64,000 bases of DNA. Source: Lumbricus terrestris. Taxonomy: Eukaryota > Annelida > Clitellata > Crassiclitellata > Lumbricidae. Positions 22,338 through 33,510 of this stretch are shown in pieces. How positions within the stretch are numbered: position 1 is the first letter of the stretch; each line of letters opens with the position of its first letter. The stretch lies in contig OX457038.1 of NCBI GenBank assembly GCA_949752735.1, forward strand, positions 22,256,655-22,320,654, given 5' to 3'. The notes beneath the pieces are model-generated. The model did no database searches, had not been told where the DNA came from, and worked only from the letters and a program-made list of their open reading frames with translations. The translations under genes were made by a program, and so were the position numbers.

Positions 22338-23499
22338 CTAAGATGCAGTGCGGCAAAAAAAATATTCGAAAATGCTTAGGAGCACATCCCTTCTCCAAGC
22401 CCCTTCGGCCCTTCCCTGCTCGGCGATTGTCCTTTGACCGCGAGTTCGTCCACTGCATATGAGCAGAGGTAATTGCAATAATTCTCGTGTCAAAAAAGGC
22501 TCAAAAAAATTTCCAGCGCTCACGCACGGATTTCTTTCACATTCTTTGGGCACCCACACTCTTCGGGTCAACTCGGCGCCTATGGCTAAGACTACTTCAT
22601 CTCTACGGTTGTCTTGGGAGGCATGGGGCCACCTTTCTATATTGGGATTAATAGTATGCAGTTTGTTACGATCCATGCTACTCCACTTTGACTTCTATTG
22701 ATCATATACATAAGCATCTATGTATTGTTTGGCATCAGAATATGGGACTTCGCAGTATGATACCTGCATCTGAAAGGGCTGCTTTGGCAGCTGCGTCTGC
22801 AGCCTCATTACCTCTAATGTCAACATGGCTGGCCTGGCACCCAGCAAAATTTAACCATTTTGCCAGACATTGTAATCCGGTGGTAGGCCTACTTGGTGAC
22901 TACATCTACCACAAGTGAGTGGTTTAGATTACAACCTGCAAGAGCTTGCAATGACGACAGTGAATCACTCATTATTAAAAACTGTTTCTTTCTGGATTTA
23001 CTTGTAATATCCAGAGCCAAAAGAAGACCTGTAAGTTCAGCTGTGTAGATAGAAGTCTTATTTGAAAGTCTTACTGATAAAGAGTTGCCCTCTGCAAATG
23101 CACTTGCGGCTACTCGATCACCTTCTTTTGAACCATCAGTATATATTTTTATGTATGATGTATAGTTTGATAGTAGTTCTTGGAACATACATTTACATTT
23201 ATATATATCTGGACTAGTGTCGGACTTCCTATGATCGTGCAATTCAGGCAGCACCTGAGGCCTACAAAGGGACCATGGCGGAAGACCACCAATGTTCTGT
23301 TCTGCAATACAACTCATGTCAAAGTTCAAATCTTCTAGATGTGGTCTCAGGCAAATACTCAGTGGTGGTAAAACAGTTGGCTTGTTGTTAAATAGCTGCC
23401 GGTTGTCTGGTTGAAATGCACACCAGTATGCTGGATTTCTTGGGTTACTTTTAAGTCTAGATACATACTGAAGCTCCAGTTCTGTTCTTCGTAAAGATA
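22338..23499 (-). pseudogene. LINE with RNase H domain, 3' part
   Basis: The minus strand reads SLRRTELELQYVSRLKSN, YWCAF, then RNase H: IKIYTDGSKEGDRVAASAF, YTAELTGLLLALD, IMSDSLSSLQAL, and later HVDIRGNEAADAAAKAAL. The D, E, D and D of the RNase H active site are visible. Behind it are AKQYIDAYVYDQ-like and RRDEVVLA blocks of the usual C-terminus. RNase H after RT is known in the I, Ingi, LOA and R1 groups. The frame is broken in several places. Its upstream part is at 25309-25480, split off by element H. Confidence 0.85.
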
Positions 23500-23505
23500 A
23501 GGAGG

Positions 23506-23582
23506 CAGTGGCGGATCCAGGATTTCTGGTTAGGGGGGGCGTAAATACTACGAATCCAATCCCGTAAATATATATGTCACTA

Positions 23583-23620
<38 letters not shown>

Positions 23621-25302
23621 AAATTAGATCACGCAAAACTATAATGATCCTTTTTATAGAAAATGTTATGGGACTTTAAAAAATATATAGTTTCTCATAT
23701 AAAACCACTGGTCTGCACTGAAGGTTAACAGTGAAACGATTATAAATCAGTTATCGGTTTTGATCATGCAACCCTTGATCCAAAAAGGAAATAATTAAGT
23801 GTCACATGCCAGTAGATTAAGCAGTGTCATTCTCCTTGGATGCTTTCTGTCGTAGGCATTGATAATGTCATCAATGTCTAACTTGATGTCCTTGTGGACA
23901 AACAATAAAATGAGTGCATTAAATCTGTCCTCGTTCATAAGCCATCTTTTGAGATTTAGGCCTAAGATAGGCTTATGTCTTACCAACAGCAGTCGGCTTA
24001 TTCACGAATGATAAAACTGCTTGTTTAAGCCGTTTTGACGGCGGACCACTCGACAAAGTTCGCCGGGTTCACCTCCAGAACTGCTTATATCAACTCAAGC
24101 GTGGTTCAGGGGTCGGGAGTGGGACCTTCCTCCTATGTCGTGACAGCCTCAGACCTGAGACCAGTACTCACCGAAAACAAGATCGTCAAGTATGCCGACG
24201 ATACCTACTTATTGGTTGGAGCCAAAAAGCGGCTTACAATTACCGCCGAGCTGGCCCAGATAGAGGAATGGGCGCAACGAAACAACCTGCAGCTTAACCC
24301 AACCAAGTCGCGAGAGATGCTGGTTACTCGCAGTCGCATCCAGTACACTCCTGATCTGATCTCCGGAGTTCAGAGGGTCAATGCGATGAAAATCTTGGGT
24401 GTGACCTTCCGGAGTGATCTACGAGCTTCGGGGCATGTCGACGAGGTGCTTGAGGCATGCTCTCGCTCACTCTACGCCCTGAGGGTTTTGAGGACTCATG
24501 GCCTGCCTGCTGACGCCTTACACGTGGTAACGAAGGCCACAACTGTTGCCCGCCTCATGTACGCCGCCCCTGCCTGGTGGGGGTCTACTACGGAAGGAGA
24601 TCGTCGCGCTTGGATCGTTTCTTGCGCCGAATCCAGCGGATGGGATTTCTACCTGATGCCTCGCCCTCTGCTGCTGATATGGTTGAGGAATCTGACGAGC
24701 GCTTGCTCCGCGCCGTCATATGGAACAGTTGTCATGTCCTTCGTGACCAATTCCCCAAATGACCAGTACGGTTTACAACCTTCGACCCCGACGTCATAAT
24801 TTCCAGCTCCCGCACAAGGACAACATAAACTTTATTTCCAGAGTCCTCTACAAGAACGCTTACAACCATTAAATCATTCAATCTCATTAACAATGATCTT
24901 TTTAGTAAGACGTTTTAATTTCATTTTATGATGTTTGTCTCTCTTGATGTCACCATGTAACCAGGCTGCGGTGTGTCAACCTGGACGTTTTTCACGAATT
25001 AAACGAATATCTATATACATATTTTTTAATTGACCAATTTCTATTTACGTAAATTTTGTCTGTACATGAACTTTGTGAATGACGTCATGGCAAAAGTCAT
25101 TGGTCACGTGGGCAACGTCTGCTAGCAACTCAGGTAAGTACGTGAGAGAGCTCCGGTAAGAGAGCTCCATTCTGCCGGTCCAGCTACTTCCCAATTCCCA
25201 AATTGCAATTATATTAGTTTTAGGTCAGTTTAGTTTGAGGACATTTGCTGCAGGTTTAGGGGGGGCGTACGCCGGCTCCGCCCCCCTCTAAATCCGCGCC
25301 TG
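23506..25302. mobile_element. H: 1.8-kb TIR transposon inside the RNase H LINE
   Basis: The tips CAGTGGCGGATCCAGGATTT and, inverted, CAGGCGCGGATTTAGAGG are followed by G-runs. AGGAGG flanks both sides (23500-23505 and 25303-25308). Removing the element and one AGGAGG restores the LINE frame across the site. Inside are a (TA)n run at 23587-23617 and a plus-strand LINE fragment at 24032-24870. Confidence 0.8.
24032..24870 (+). pseudogene. non-LTR RT 3' half (CR1/Jockey-like)
   Basis: The plus strand reads FAGFTSRTAYINSSVVQGS (motif B), IVKYADDTYLLVGA (motif C, intact), NNLQLNPTKSREMLV, MKILGVTFRSDLRASGHVD, then after a frameshift near 24600 RLDRFLRRIQRMGFLPDA, and after another LRPRRHNFQLPHKD..FISRVLYKNAY at the end. 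The N-terminal half is missing. It lies inside element H, opposite in direction to the LINE that H interrupts. Confidence 0.85.
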
Positions 25303-25308
25303 AGGAGG

Positions 25309-25480
25309 TGACGTCTGCCTCCACCTCAAGACTAGCAACTGGTTATGAGCGAAAAGAACCTAGACAAAGGCGTAAAGCCTGATTCTGAATAGGATCAAGA
25401 GCTTTCAAATAAGACGGTCGTGCACTGCCATAAACTACTGAGCCACACTCTAGCTTTGATCTTATAACTGCATTATAAGA
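25309..25480 (-). pseudogene. RNase H LINE, upstream part
   Basis: The minus strand reads SKLECGSVVYGSARPSYL, then LDPIQNQALRLCLGSFR, a stop in place of Thr or Ser, and PVASLEVEADVTS, which runs on into SLRRTELELQYV at 23499. Confidence 0.85.
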
Positions 25481-25694
25481 GAGTCACACAGAACAATACA
25501 AAAGACAGAGACAAAAGGCAGACACAAATTGGCTTGTATAAATAATGAGAGAAACACAAAGAAACACAGTTGCTCAAATAAGATTAAAATAAAAATAATA
25601 TTCTTGCAAATCGTTGTGCAGTTGTGGCTTCATTAGTGTTCCAACAATAAATTTGCAATATAGAATAAGAGAAATCAAGACAAGAAAGACCAAC

Positions 25695-25791
25695 TTTAAA
25701 ATCTGTTGTCCTACAGGATCTGATTCCATATGCCACTTCATTCGTTGCAAAGCAAATGCTCCAGATGTCTCACCAAATGTGGCCAACATGT
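25695..25791 (-). CDS. coq4: coq4 exon: GETSG region
   Basis: On the minus strand the exon follows a TTTTTGTAAG acceptor and ends before GTTGGT. With the G expected from the exon before it, it reads D-MLATFGETSGAFALQRMK, then WHMESDPVGQQIL plus AA of a Lys codon. This is the N-terminal conserved part of COQ4 (human: GETTG ... DPEG). The length is 97 bp: it enters in phase 1 and leaves in phase 2, matching 17307-17409. The exon before it, with the targeting sequence and the PTSxxQK block, was not found up to 64 kb. Confidence 0.93.
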
Positions 25792-26329
25792 CTTACAAAA
25801 ACAAAAAACAATATAAGATGAACTAAAAATAGCCATCAGTAATAACTTGATGGTTTCATTATAACATGATTGGTACTATTGTATAAATGCCTTTGAATTT
25901 TTTTAATTACTGTCAGTATTAAAATGTCACTTCTATCACACCAATGTCTAAGGGTTCCGCCAGTGAGCACAAGGGTTCCACAGAGGGTTGCATATAAAAC
26001 AAATTTTAGTGAGAAATTTTATTGGAATGCAACATATCAGACAACTTCCGAAAATACACATAAAGTTTTAAACTGCCGTCAGTCATCTTTTGTGTTTTGT
26101 CAACACTTTTGAGCGATTGTCAGAACTTTCAGTGTCTATTTGCAACCCAGTTACCATTTGTGACGAAGGGCCTCGTTTCCCGTCGTTTGTCGAGATCTAG
26201 ATAGAGAGATAGAAAGCAAAACAGGCGAGAGGGGTCAAAAATATGGAAAATTGTTTTATAGTGTATTATTATTTTAAAATATGTCTACTTTCAATATCCA
26301 CAATTAAAAATGCTGAATTCAAATGTTTA

Positions 26330-26660
26330 GTGGAGGAAAAATGACTTTTGGCGCATGTGGTGTAAGAATTCGCTTTGAATCTTGGTCCCAAATAGCCTAT
26401 TTTCAAAGTTAAAATTCGCCATGAACGACCAAGTTTTCATAAGCTGACCTCTGACTATTTCTTGTAGCCATAGCCGTAGCGTGATAGGTTATACCCTAAA
26501 ATATGATATTAGACAGTTCTGGTAAATTTCGCCACCTACTTGAATGTGACAAAGTTTGGCTATAAAGTTTAGCATCAACTAATGGCCACCTGACAACTGC
26601 TCAAACAACACCTCCGACCCAGTTTTCCGAGTCTTATTGGTTTAGAGACTGACTTTCGAT
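26330..26660 (+). repeat. ~320-bp dispersed repeat, copy in plus orientation
   Basis: It aligns with the reverse complement of about 41745-42060. Shared words: GCGCATGTGGTGT / ACGCATGTGGTGT, TTCAAAGTTAAAATTCGCC, GACTATTTCTTGTAGCC, and CCCAGTTTTCCGAGTCTTAT-like. No coding. Confidence 0.75.
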
Positions 26661-26845
26661 ATTGCGCATGCGCACCTACCCGAAAATGTTCTGTTGCTCC
26701 TTTTCTTACTCAGGCCTACAAGTAGCGTTAGCTTTGGAAAGAATTTGTATAAATATTATTTTACATCGTTAAATAGGAAATAGCGAACGTCTTGTAAACT
26801 GCTCAAATTGTGATAAGCGCAACCTGGTTGATTGTTCGTTAGGGG

Positions 26846-26995
26846 GTAGTTCATTGGATAACACGCTGGCTTGTAGAATGAGAGGTACTGAGATCGAGAT
26901 CAACGAGGCGGTCAATTACTTTGGCAAACATGGCTAAACTGGCAATCCACGCATCCACAGCCCACCCCTCAGTGGCCACCCAGCATAACAATTAT
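26846..26995 (+). mobile_element. SINE head, partial
   Basis: GGGTAGTTCATTGGATAACA, then CGCTGGC and GAGAGGTACTGAGATCG, match the SINE head at 20272. The rest is lost. Confidence 0.5.
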
Positions 26996-28099
26996 TATAG
27001 ATCTATAGGAAGTTTGATTAGCACTGGCTTTTGGTAACTTGATGCAAATTGAATCGGCTCTGATCTATCCTACCTAGTGTTTGCGCGTTCGAGCGATGTG
27101 TGTACGAGATAATAAATAGGAACAATATTATTGTCTACGTGTGTTGATGGGCCTAATTAAAATTCCTTATGAGAATTGAAAAGACTTGCATGAGTTCAAA
27201 TTGTAATCGGACGCAATTGTCTTGTATTATTCATGTTTCTCTGTAGACTAAGCTGTTAGGTAAATATTTCTTTGAGTGAGCCGATAGGGTGATAGGCCTA
27301 CTCGTAAGATGCTGCTTATCAGTTGCAATGTTTACATTTAATTAGATTATAAATGGACAAAGGTCTACATCTTGTAATGCCTGGTTGATTGTGTGTTTGA
27401 AATATTACACTCATAGGGTCCGATATATGTCGCTCCTGGCCGAGTACTCTTGGAAGCGTTTGTTCCTATGCTATTTCACTGACTCATTCATTCGTCTTCT
27501 GCAATTCAGCCTGTAATTCAGTCCCAATGTGGAAAGTAATTGCTCGAATTTGATCCTGTTTGCTGTATTAGATACATAATATACCCATTTATTGACAGTG
27601 GCGGTGCCAGACACTTTTTGTAGCCAGGGCATATCCAGGGCTGTCACACAAGTAACCAGGGCAGAGGGTGAGTCGCATGCTCGGTAGTGAGGGCTGACAT
27701 AGACACTATAATTTTGCACTACCGTGCTTGCCCTAAATCACACACCTTACACTATTAGGGTTGGCTAGTCGGAGGATCAAATGGGCGAAGCCAAAAAACA
27801 CTTTGACATCTGAAAAGCAAATCTTATAAACCCTGTACAGGGTGGGCCATAAAAAATAACCCCCCCCAAAGTGTTTTGCCAATATCTTGGCCAGAAGTAA
27901 AAAATTATAAAATTTTACAGGCTTAAAGACAATTCATATTTACCCAGAGTGGCCAGATTTCACCGCAATATTTCAAACAGAGCAAGAGTTATATCACTTT
28001 TAGTGAGACAACCGACTTTTGACGAATCAAAAGCATAATGCAGCAGAAAGTAGCAACAAAGCGATTTTTATGTCTCATCTCAAATAATAATAATATTGT

Positions 28100-28480
28100 T
28101 GTTATCAAATTAATGTGATAGCACCTCACATCCTGTGTTCAAAGTGTCCACCACCAATGCCTACACTTGTTTTGAGTGTTTTGCAGTTTTAATGGACTTG
28201 GTGATGTGTTCCAGAGATAAATCTTCCCAATCAACATCAATGCGACCATCAATTTTCAGTCTCTTATCGCTCTTGGTTGTGGCTGCAGATTGCGGTATTT
28301 CTCGAGCAACAGCTACCCCGGTAGCTCTCCACAGTTGACAAAATCATCGGATTCAAATCCGGATATTTGGAACCATTATTTTGTTCTTCTCAATGAAAAC
28401 AGTAGGCTGCAGTAATATTGACGTTGAACCGATTTCCTTTCATAAACGGCACATCTCTTAACTCTCAAATTCAAGTTAGC
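28100..28480 (-). pseudogene. mariner transposase relic, C-terminal part
   Basis: The minus strand gives FIEKNKI, then in the next frame YPDLNPM, the end of the DDE domain of mariner transposases (usually SPDLNPxD), then SDKRLKIDGRIDVDWEDLS and ITKSIKTAKH. Several stops and shifts. No start half was found. Confidence 0.65.
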
Positions 28481-28857
28481 TCTTCATTTCTCTGCAATCA
28501 CTGTTTAACAGATTAAGTGCCGACTATAGCTTTATCTCCAAGGCCAAGCTCATGAAGTGTATGAATACAAATTTGCGTGCCATTGACACCTTGGGAATTT
28601 TGATCTGATAGAAATTTCGATTTTATTATTTAAAAAACAAAATTATACTAATCAGAAAAATTATTTATTTACCAACTTAACAGTCATCTTGCTAAATGAT
28701 GTCACAGCGACTTGCAGCTATGCTGGTACCTGCTTTTTAAAAACTAATTTTAACGATTTTCTGTCAGTAGCACGTATATTTGACACAAATTATTTGAGCT
28801 GTGGCTTAATAAATTCATTTTTTTCACTTTTTGCTGCGTCATGTTTTTGAATTGTCA

Positions 28858-29537
28858 TCTAAACCTATAAAATACAAGTTGTAACGGTTGGTTTAGAAAA
28901 AATCTCCTCATCCACGCGACCGATTTTTTCAAATAATTACAAAACAACTTCTTAGCACCCACGAGGAACACTATCGGGATTCGCGATCCAAAAATCTTAC
29001 CTTTTATCGAGCTTCAAAATTTTTATTTTCTGTCCGAAAGTTAACGCAATATTTAAGATTGGTCGCCGGAAGTTTCAGAACCCTTTTAAAAGATTCCATA
29101 GATTTATGACGTCATCACTTCTTCACCTCACTTTAGACGGCCGATTTTATAGCGCGCGCTTTCGCAAAATTATACTAAAAACACTGATAATAATTATGAA
29201 CGGTTGATCGCAAGATACTGACAATGTACACAGGTAATTAATATTATACCTTTTCGTCGTATGTAGGCCATCTGTACATTATTTAGGGGGCGGGTTTAGG
29301 CAAAAGAACAAAGATTCACCGGCAAATGCCGAATGAATCCGCCCCGCAGGAGCGGCTGGGAGTCGGTTGGGGCGAAAAACCTACATTTCAAGGAGAACGC
29401 CAGGCACCCCATGCAGGCTGGGACCGTATTGGGGCCGAAGGAAGAAGGCGGGGTGAGACAGGCGGAGTGGGAGCGGGTCAGCGTGGCTGGGAATTAAAAG
29501 CCGAAATTTCCCGGGCAACGCCGGGTAGTTCAGCTAG
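28858..29537 (+). mobile_element. non-autonomous Helitron
   Basis: The 3' end shows the hairpin CCCGGGCAACGCCGGG, then CAGCTAG followed by T, the usual Helitron end (hairpin, then CTRR, insertion between A and T). The proposed 5' end is TCTAAACCTATAAAATAC at 28858, preceded by A. A second copy of the end lies at 40355-40380. No Rep/helicase. Confidence 0.7.
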
Positions 29538-29929
29538 TAAATTATACAACAGAGAGTGATCTCACTAAAAGTGATATAACTTTTGTTCTGTTTGAAATAT
29601 TTTAATGAAATCTGGCCATCACGTGTGAATATCAATTATCTTTAAGCCTGTAAAATTTCTGGCCAAGATTATGGGCAAAAAACTTTAGGGTCATTTTATG
29701 GCCCAACCTGTAGACCAATCTCTGTGACTTAGTGAAGCATCGCAAAACCTCTTTCAAGTAGCATTTCGAAAGCAAAGCGTTCAGCAAATAAAGTAACGGA
29801 GTCAGGAATATAGGTCTATTGTCTACGCAAATGCTTACGCTTCATTTGGAAAAAATAAAGCGACAGCTGGACATAGGCTGTTAGTTTTATACGGCAATGT
29901 GGATAAACAGCAACACCAATTTTCCCTGC

Positions 29930-30150
29930 AAGAACTTTTGCCCCACCCGAATTTTTGCCCTGCCAGAATTTTTCTCTGTCAGAACATTTGCCGTGCCAAA
30001 ATTTTACGGTCTTTAGTACTCTTTACCCTGCCAGAATTTTTGCCCTGCCAGAACTTTTGCCCTGCCAGAAAATTGCCCCGCCAGATTTTGTTCTCTTCAT
30101 GAACTTTGCCCTGCCAGAATTTTGCCCTGCCAGACCTTTTGCCCTGCCAC
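29930..30150. repeat. ~16-bp tandem array, subterminal in F
   Basis: About ten units of TTTTGCCCTGCCAGAA, drifted, on the right side of element F. GGCAGGGCAACAGCCAGGGC words follow in inverse sense at 30210-30250. Confidence 0.85.
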
Positions 30151-30313
30151 AGAGCGGACGGACGTGAACAGTAGGAAGCAACATGCCCGAACAAATTCTC
30201 TCGGGGTAAAATTTCTGGCAGGGCAACAGCCAGGGCAACAGCCAGGGCAAAGGCTTTTTTACCAGGGGATTTGCCCTGCCATGCCCTGGCATAGCGCCGC
30301 CACTGTTTATTGA

Positions 30314-30789
30314 CCAGCAAAATTGCAGAATATTCAATTGATGGTTACTAAGGACTTTGATGACACAAATGTGCTGAAACTTTGAGCTCGATTTTCTCCC
30401 TTGTTGTGATTCTACAAGTTACAGAATCGAACGAATATAATTTCAGTTATCTTCAGTTAGAAAAAAGATATTTTCATTCTGTAAAAAGTATTTTGAAGCA
30501 GAATAACTGTAGAATATAACTGAATAAAAAAAGTCTAAAACGTCAAGTGACGGATTTTGAGCCCCTGTGTCACATTTATAGACATCACTGCCGAGAACTA
30601 CATAAGTCAGAGCTGTAAGTCTGAACAGGGACACAGCCAACTTTGCTATCGTTATCTCGACGAAACTAATCTGAGCATGATTAAACGCAACAGTTTAAAA
30701 AGTATAATGAAGACTACTAATTTCTAATTGACATAATGCCAATGAAGCCGAATCCAATGAGCCTTCACTGAGTTACGGAATATCCCAAC
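30314..30789. other. no feature seen
   Basis: AT-rich sequence between F and the Harbinger-like element. Confidence 0.5.
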
Positions 30790-30792
30790 TAA

Positions 30793-31576
30793 GGCCAAAA
30801 AAAAATAATGGTGTGTTTCCGGTAACAGAGCTCCAAAAAATTGGGTAGGTAGGTCGAAAAATATTTTTATTTTGGTAAAATATTTTTATACAGTGACTAT
30901 CCGAAAAATTACACCCACTACTCTTTTTTGCATAAAAGTACATGCTGCAACAAAGTACGTGTTCTAAGCAAGTATAAACTGCCTATTTCCCGACTGTCTG
31001 CACCTAAAATTGCTCTAGAAAACAATTCTATTAATTTCATTTTGTTGACATTTTTTCTGGTAAGATAAAGTGGGAAGGGAAGGGGAAGATGAGTGCGAAC
31101 AGAACATCACTGCTAGGGGTCGTTCCAGACTGGCCGAGCCAGTGACTAGTTGCACCTAGATGTTGCTAGGTTCTTTTCCCCTAGTCACCATCAAGTGAGA
31201 ATGATAAGGCTAGAGGTTTCTCAAGACTGGCAACCAGGAAGTAGTTAGGCAGGCGTGAAACTCTAAGGCAATGTCACTGTAAATAAAAAAATTTACACAA
31301 AATTTCCCGAGTCGCGGCAATAAAAGTGAGTCGATTGGGTTACCCAAAACACAACTTTTTTTTAGCCTAAGATCCAACTCTATACGGAAGGCAATGTCAT
31401 CGTATTATGTCAATACAAAATTTAAAAAAAATTTAAAAAATTTAAAAAAATTAAAGAATTTTTTTTTTTAAATAAAATTTTTTTTTAAACAATTTTTTTT
31501 ACAAAATTATTTGGGTCGCGGCAATAAAAGAGGGTCGGTCGGGTTACCGGAAACACAACATTATTTTTTTTTGGCC
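30793..31576. mobile_element. Harbinger-like MITE, TSD TAA
   Basis: The ends GGCCAAAAAAAAATAATG and, inverted, GGCCAAAAAAAAATAATGTT run on into GTGTTTCCGGTAAC on both sides. TAA flanks both ends, the usual 3-bp target of PIF/Harbinger. A partial inner copy of the end (GGTTACCCAAAACACAAC) lies at 31338. The right TAA merges into the (TAA)n tail of the next LINE, so the target size is not certain. No ORF. Confidence 0.7.
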
Positions 31577-32085
31577 TAATAATAATAATAATAATAACAA
31601 TGACGATTTCTATGGCGCCGTAACACAGCCATGCCGTTACAAGGGCGCCTCACATACTAAACTAACAGCAGGATAGGCCTTGAGGAATAAATGAGTCTTG
31701 AGTCCAGATTTGAAGGAGTCAACTGAGCCAGCTGCTCGCAGAGCGGGAGAAAGACTGTTCCAGCATCTGGGCCGGCCACCGAGAAAGCGCGGTCACCGAA
31801 TCGGGTTTTCATCCGCCGTACGCGAAGATCGCTTTTGTCAAGCGATCTAAGTCGCAACCCGGAGGCGGAGGAGTGAGTCCCGATGCAGAAATCACGCACA
31901 TAATCGGGCGCGGCTCCATGGAGTGACTTGTACACAAGTAGACAGATCTTAAAATCAATCCTCTGTGGAACAGGCAGCCAGTGTAGAACATCGTGAAGTA
32001 ACGGCGTCACGTGATCATATTTCGTCCGGTTGCACAGCAGTCTCGCAGCAGCATTGAGGACTGACTGCAGGCAACTAACTGCACA
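31577..32085 (-). pseudogene. CR1/L2-like LINE 3' end with (TAA)n tail
   Basis: The minus strand reads LLHDVLHWLPVPQRIDF, KICLLVYKSLHGAAPDYV, RFGDRAFSVAGPDAG and a stop near 31660. A hairpin with arms GGCGCC follows, then (TAA)n at 31577-31600. The frame is largely open; only the last ~130 codons are present. Confidence 0.85.
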
Positions 32086-32596
32086 CGAAACGTGCAGTTA
32101 GCATGCATTTACAATTTGCCACATGGAATTGTAAAAAAATGTATTCTCATATTATACTGGAATAGAAGAAAAATTTAGAAATCGACTATATGCTTCAGCT
32201 GATAGATATTGAAAATCCAGCATTTAAGGACCAAGTCAATTAGGCCTATAGGCAAAAATCCATGAGAAGAAACAAAGGCACTCTTCGCAATCATTCCAAC
32301 TTCATGTAGGCTACTCCCAGTATTGTATCCAGTATCCACAGGTCGTGGTTTTCAAAACTGTGCAATTTTATTTTTCATAATATAAGAAAAAGAAACTTTC
32401 TACAACAGCATGTGTTTAAGTATGTATAGGCGTATATGTGCTTCTCAGGCGTTATGCATGCTTCAATGCGTTTTGTTGAAATTGGGATTCTGCAACAAAA
32501 GGTTAGGATTTGAAGGCTCCATGACCAAAAAGTTTGGGAAACACTGGTCTAAGACACGAAGCATCAACCAATGACGCACAAAAACAACACCTCTTC
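32086..32596. other. no gene; short perfect hairpin at 32077-32100
   Basis: CTAACTGCAC and GTGCAGTTAG form a hairpin at the 5' edge of the LINE. The rest is non-coding. The word GGGAAACACTGG near 32540 resembles one hAT end, but no partner was found. Confidence 0.4.
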
Positions 32597-33510
32597 TTCT
32601 TTAGGTTCTCTGCCAAGTGGCAGGTCCAAACGTCCAATGTCTCCACCTTTCACGCTGTTGTGCCATGTTCTTAAGTTCTCTGTATCCCTCCTCCATCATC
32701 CTGTCCAGCAGTTTTTGGCCAGGTCTTCCTCTGCACCTCTTTCCTTCCAATCTTCCTTCAATTATTTCTTTCTGCAGTGAGTTACCTCGCAGCAAATGTC
32801 CTATCCAATTATTTTGTCTCATCTTTATTGTATCCAGCAGAGATCTTTTCTCTTCTACCATCGTTAGTACTTCTTCATTTGTAACATGCTTTGTCCAACT
32901 AATTTTCTCCATCTTTCTCCATACCCACATTTCAAAAGCTTCCAGCCTCTTGATGTCTTCTTTTCTTATTGTCCATGTTTCTGCGCCATATAACGTCACA
33001 CTCCATATCAATGTTTTACCATTCTTTTCTTAAGATTCCTATTTAGCCCTCCTCTTAGCAATTCTTTCCGTTTTAAGAATGCCTCTTTACCCATTGCTAT
33101 TCTCCTCTTTATCTCTTTATGACATTTGGCGTTACTTGATATTAAGCTTCCCAAGTAGCAGAATTTTTTCACCTGCTCTATTTCTTCTCCATCTATTTTT
33201 ATACATATAGTTGTTTCCTTTTCCTTACTGATCTTCATAACTTTTTGTCGTTTTGATGCTTATTTTCTATGTATATATTGAACAGTAATGGTGACAACAG
33301 ACACTCCTGCCGCACTCTTCTACCAATTTGTCCCTGTTCGGAATATTCACCTTCTATTCTGACTCTGACCTTTTGACTCATGTACAGATTCCCAATAAGT
33401 CTTCGATATCTCCAGTCGACGCCCATCCTTCTCAATTCACCCATAAAAAAAGAAAAAAGTTTTTTACAACTATGATTAATACTTAATACTAGTGTAAACA
33501 AATGCGTTTA
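32597..33510 (-). pseudogene. RTE-like LINE RT fragment lacking the active site
   Basis: The minus strand reads MGVDWRYRRLIGNLYMSQ, VRQECLLSPLLFNIYIE (motif B), then jumps near 33250 to KISKEKETTICIKIDGEEI, KKFCYLGSLISSNAKCH, LYGAETWTIRKEDIKRLEAF, NWIGHLLRGNSLQKEIIEG and RCRGRPGQKLLD. The FADD motif that should follow motif B is deleted. Further frame changes near 33008. Dead element. Confidence 0.85.

Larger units (their letters stand above)
25792..27587. other. intron-like region without a clear gene
   Basis: It holds the inverted-repeat partner at 26330-26660 and a SINE head at 26846-26995 (listed). No coq4 N-terminal exon was recognised on the minus strand. Confidence 0.5.
27838..29710 (-). 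mobile_element. mariner/Tc1-type transposon inside F
   Basis: It lies between TA dinucleotides (27836-27837 and 29711-29712). The tips are CAGGGTGGGCCATAAAAAAT and, inverted, CAGGTTGGGCCATAAAATGA. Long inverted ends continue for about 180 bp with the words TTACAGGCTTAAAGA and GTGATATAACTTTTG. A decayed transposase end lies on the minus strand and a Helitron has entered at 28858. Confidence 0.85.
27596..30305. mobile_element. F: 2.7-kb hAT-like element, TSD TTTATTGA
   Basis: The exact 8-bp duplication TTTATTGA is at 27588-27595 and 30306-30313. The tips are CAGTGGCGGTGCCAG and, inverted, CAGTGGCGGCGCTATGCCAG. Subterminal CCAGGGCA words repeat at both ends, and an array of TTTTGCCCTGCCAGAA units lies at 29930-30150. 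A mariner (27838-29710) takes up most of the inside. No hAT transposase is seen, so it is non-autonomous. Confidence 0.88.

Noticed and set aside
32337..32560. hAT-like end CAGTGTTTCCCAAAC (inverse, near 32550) with a possible left end near 32350
   Set aside because: The two ends match poorly and no 8-bp duplication was found.
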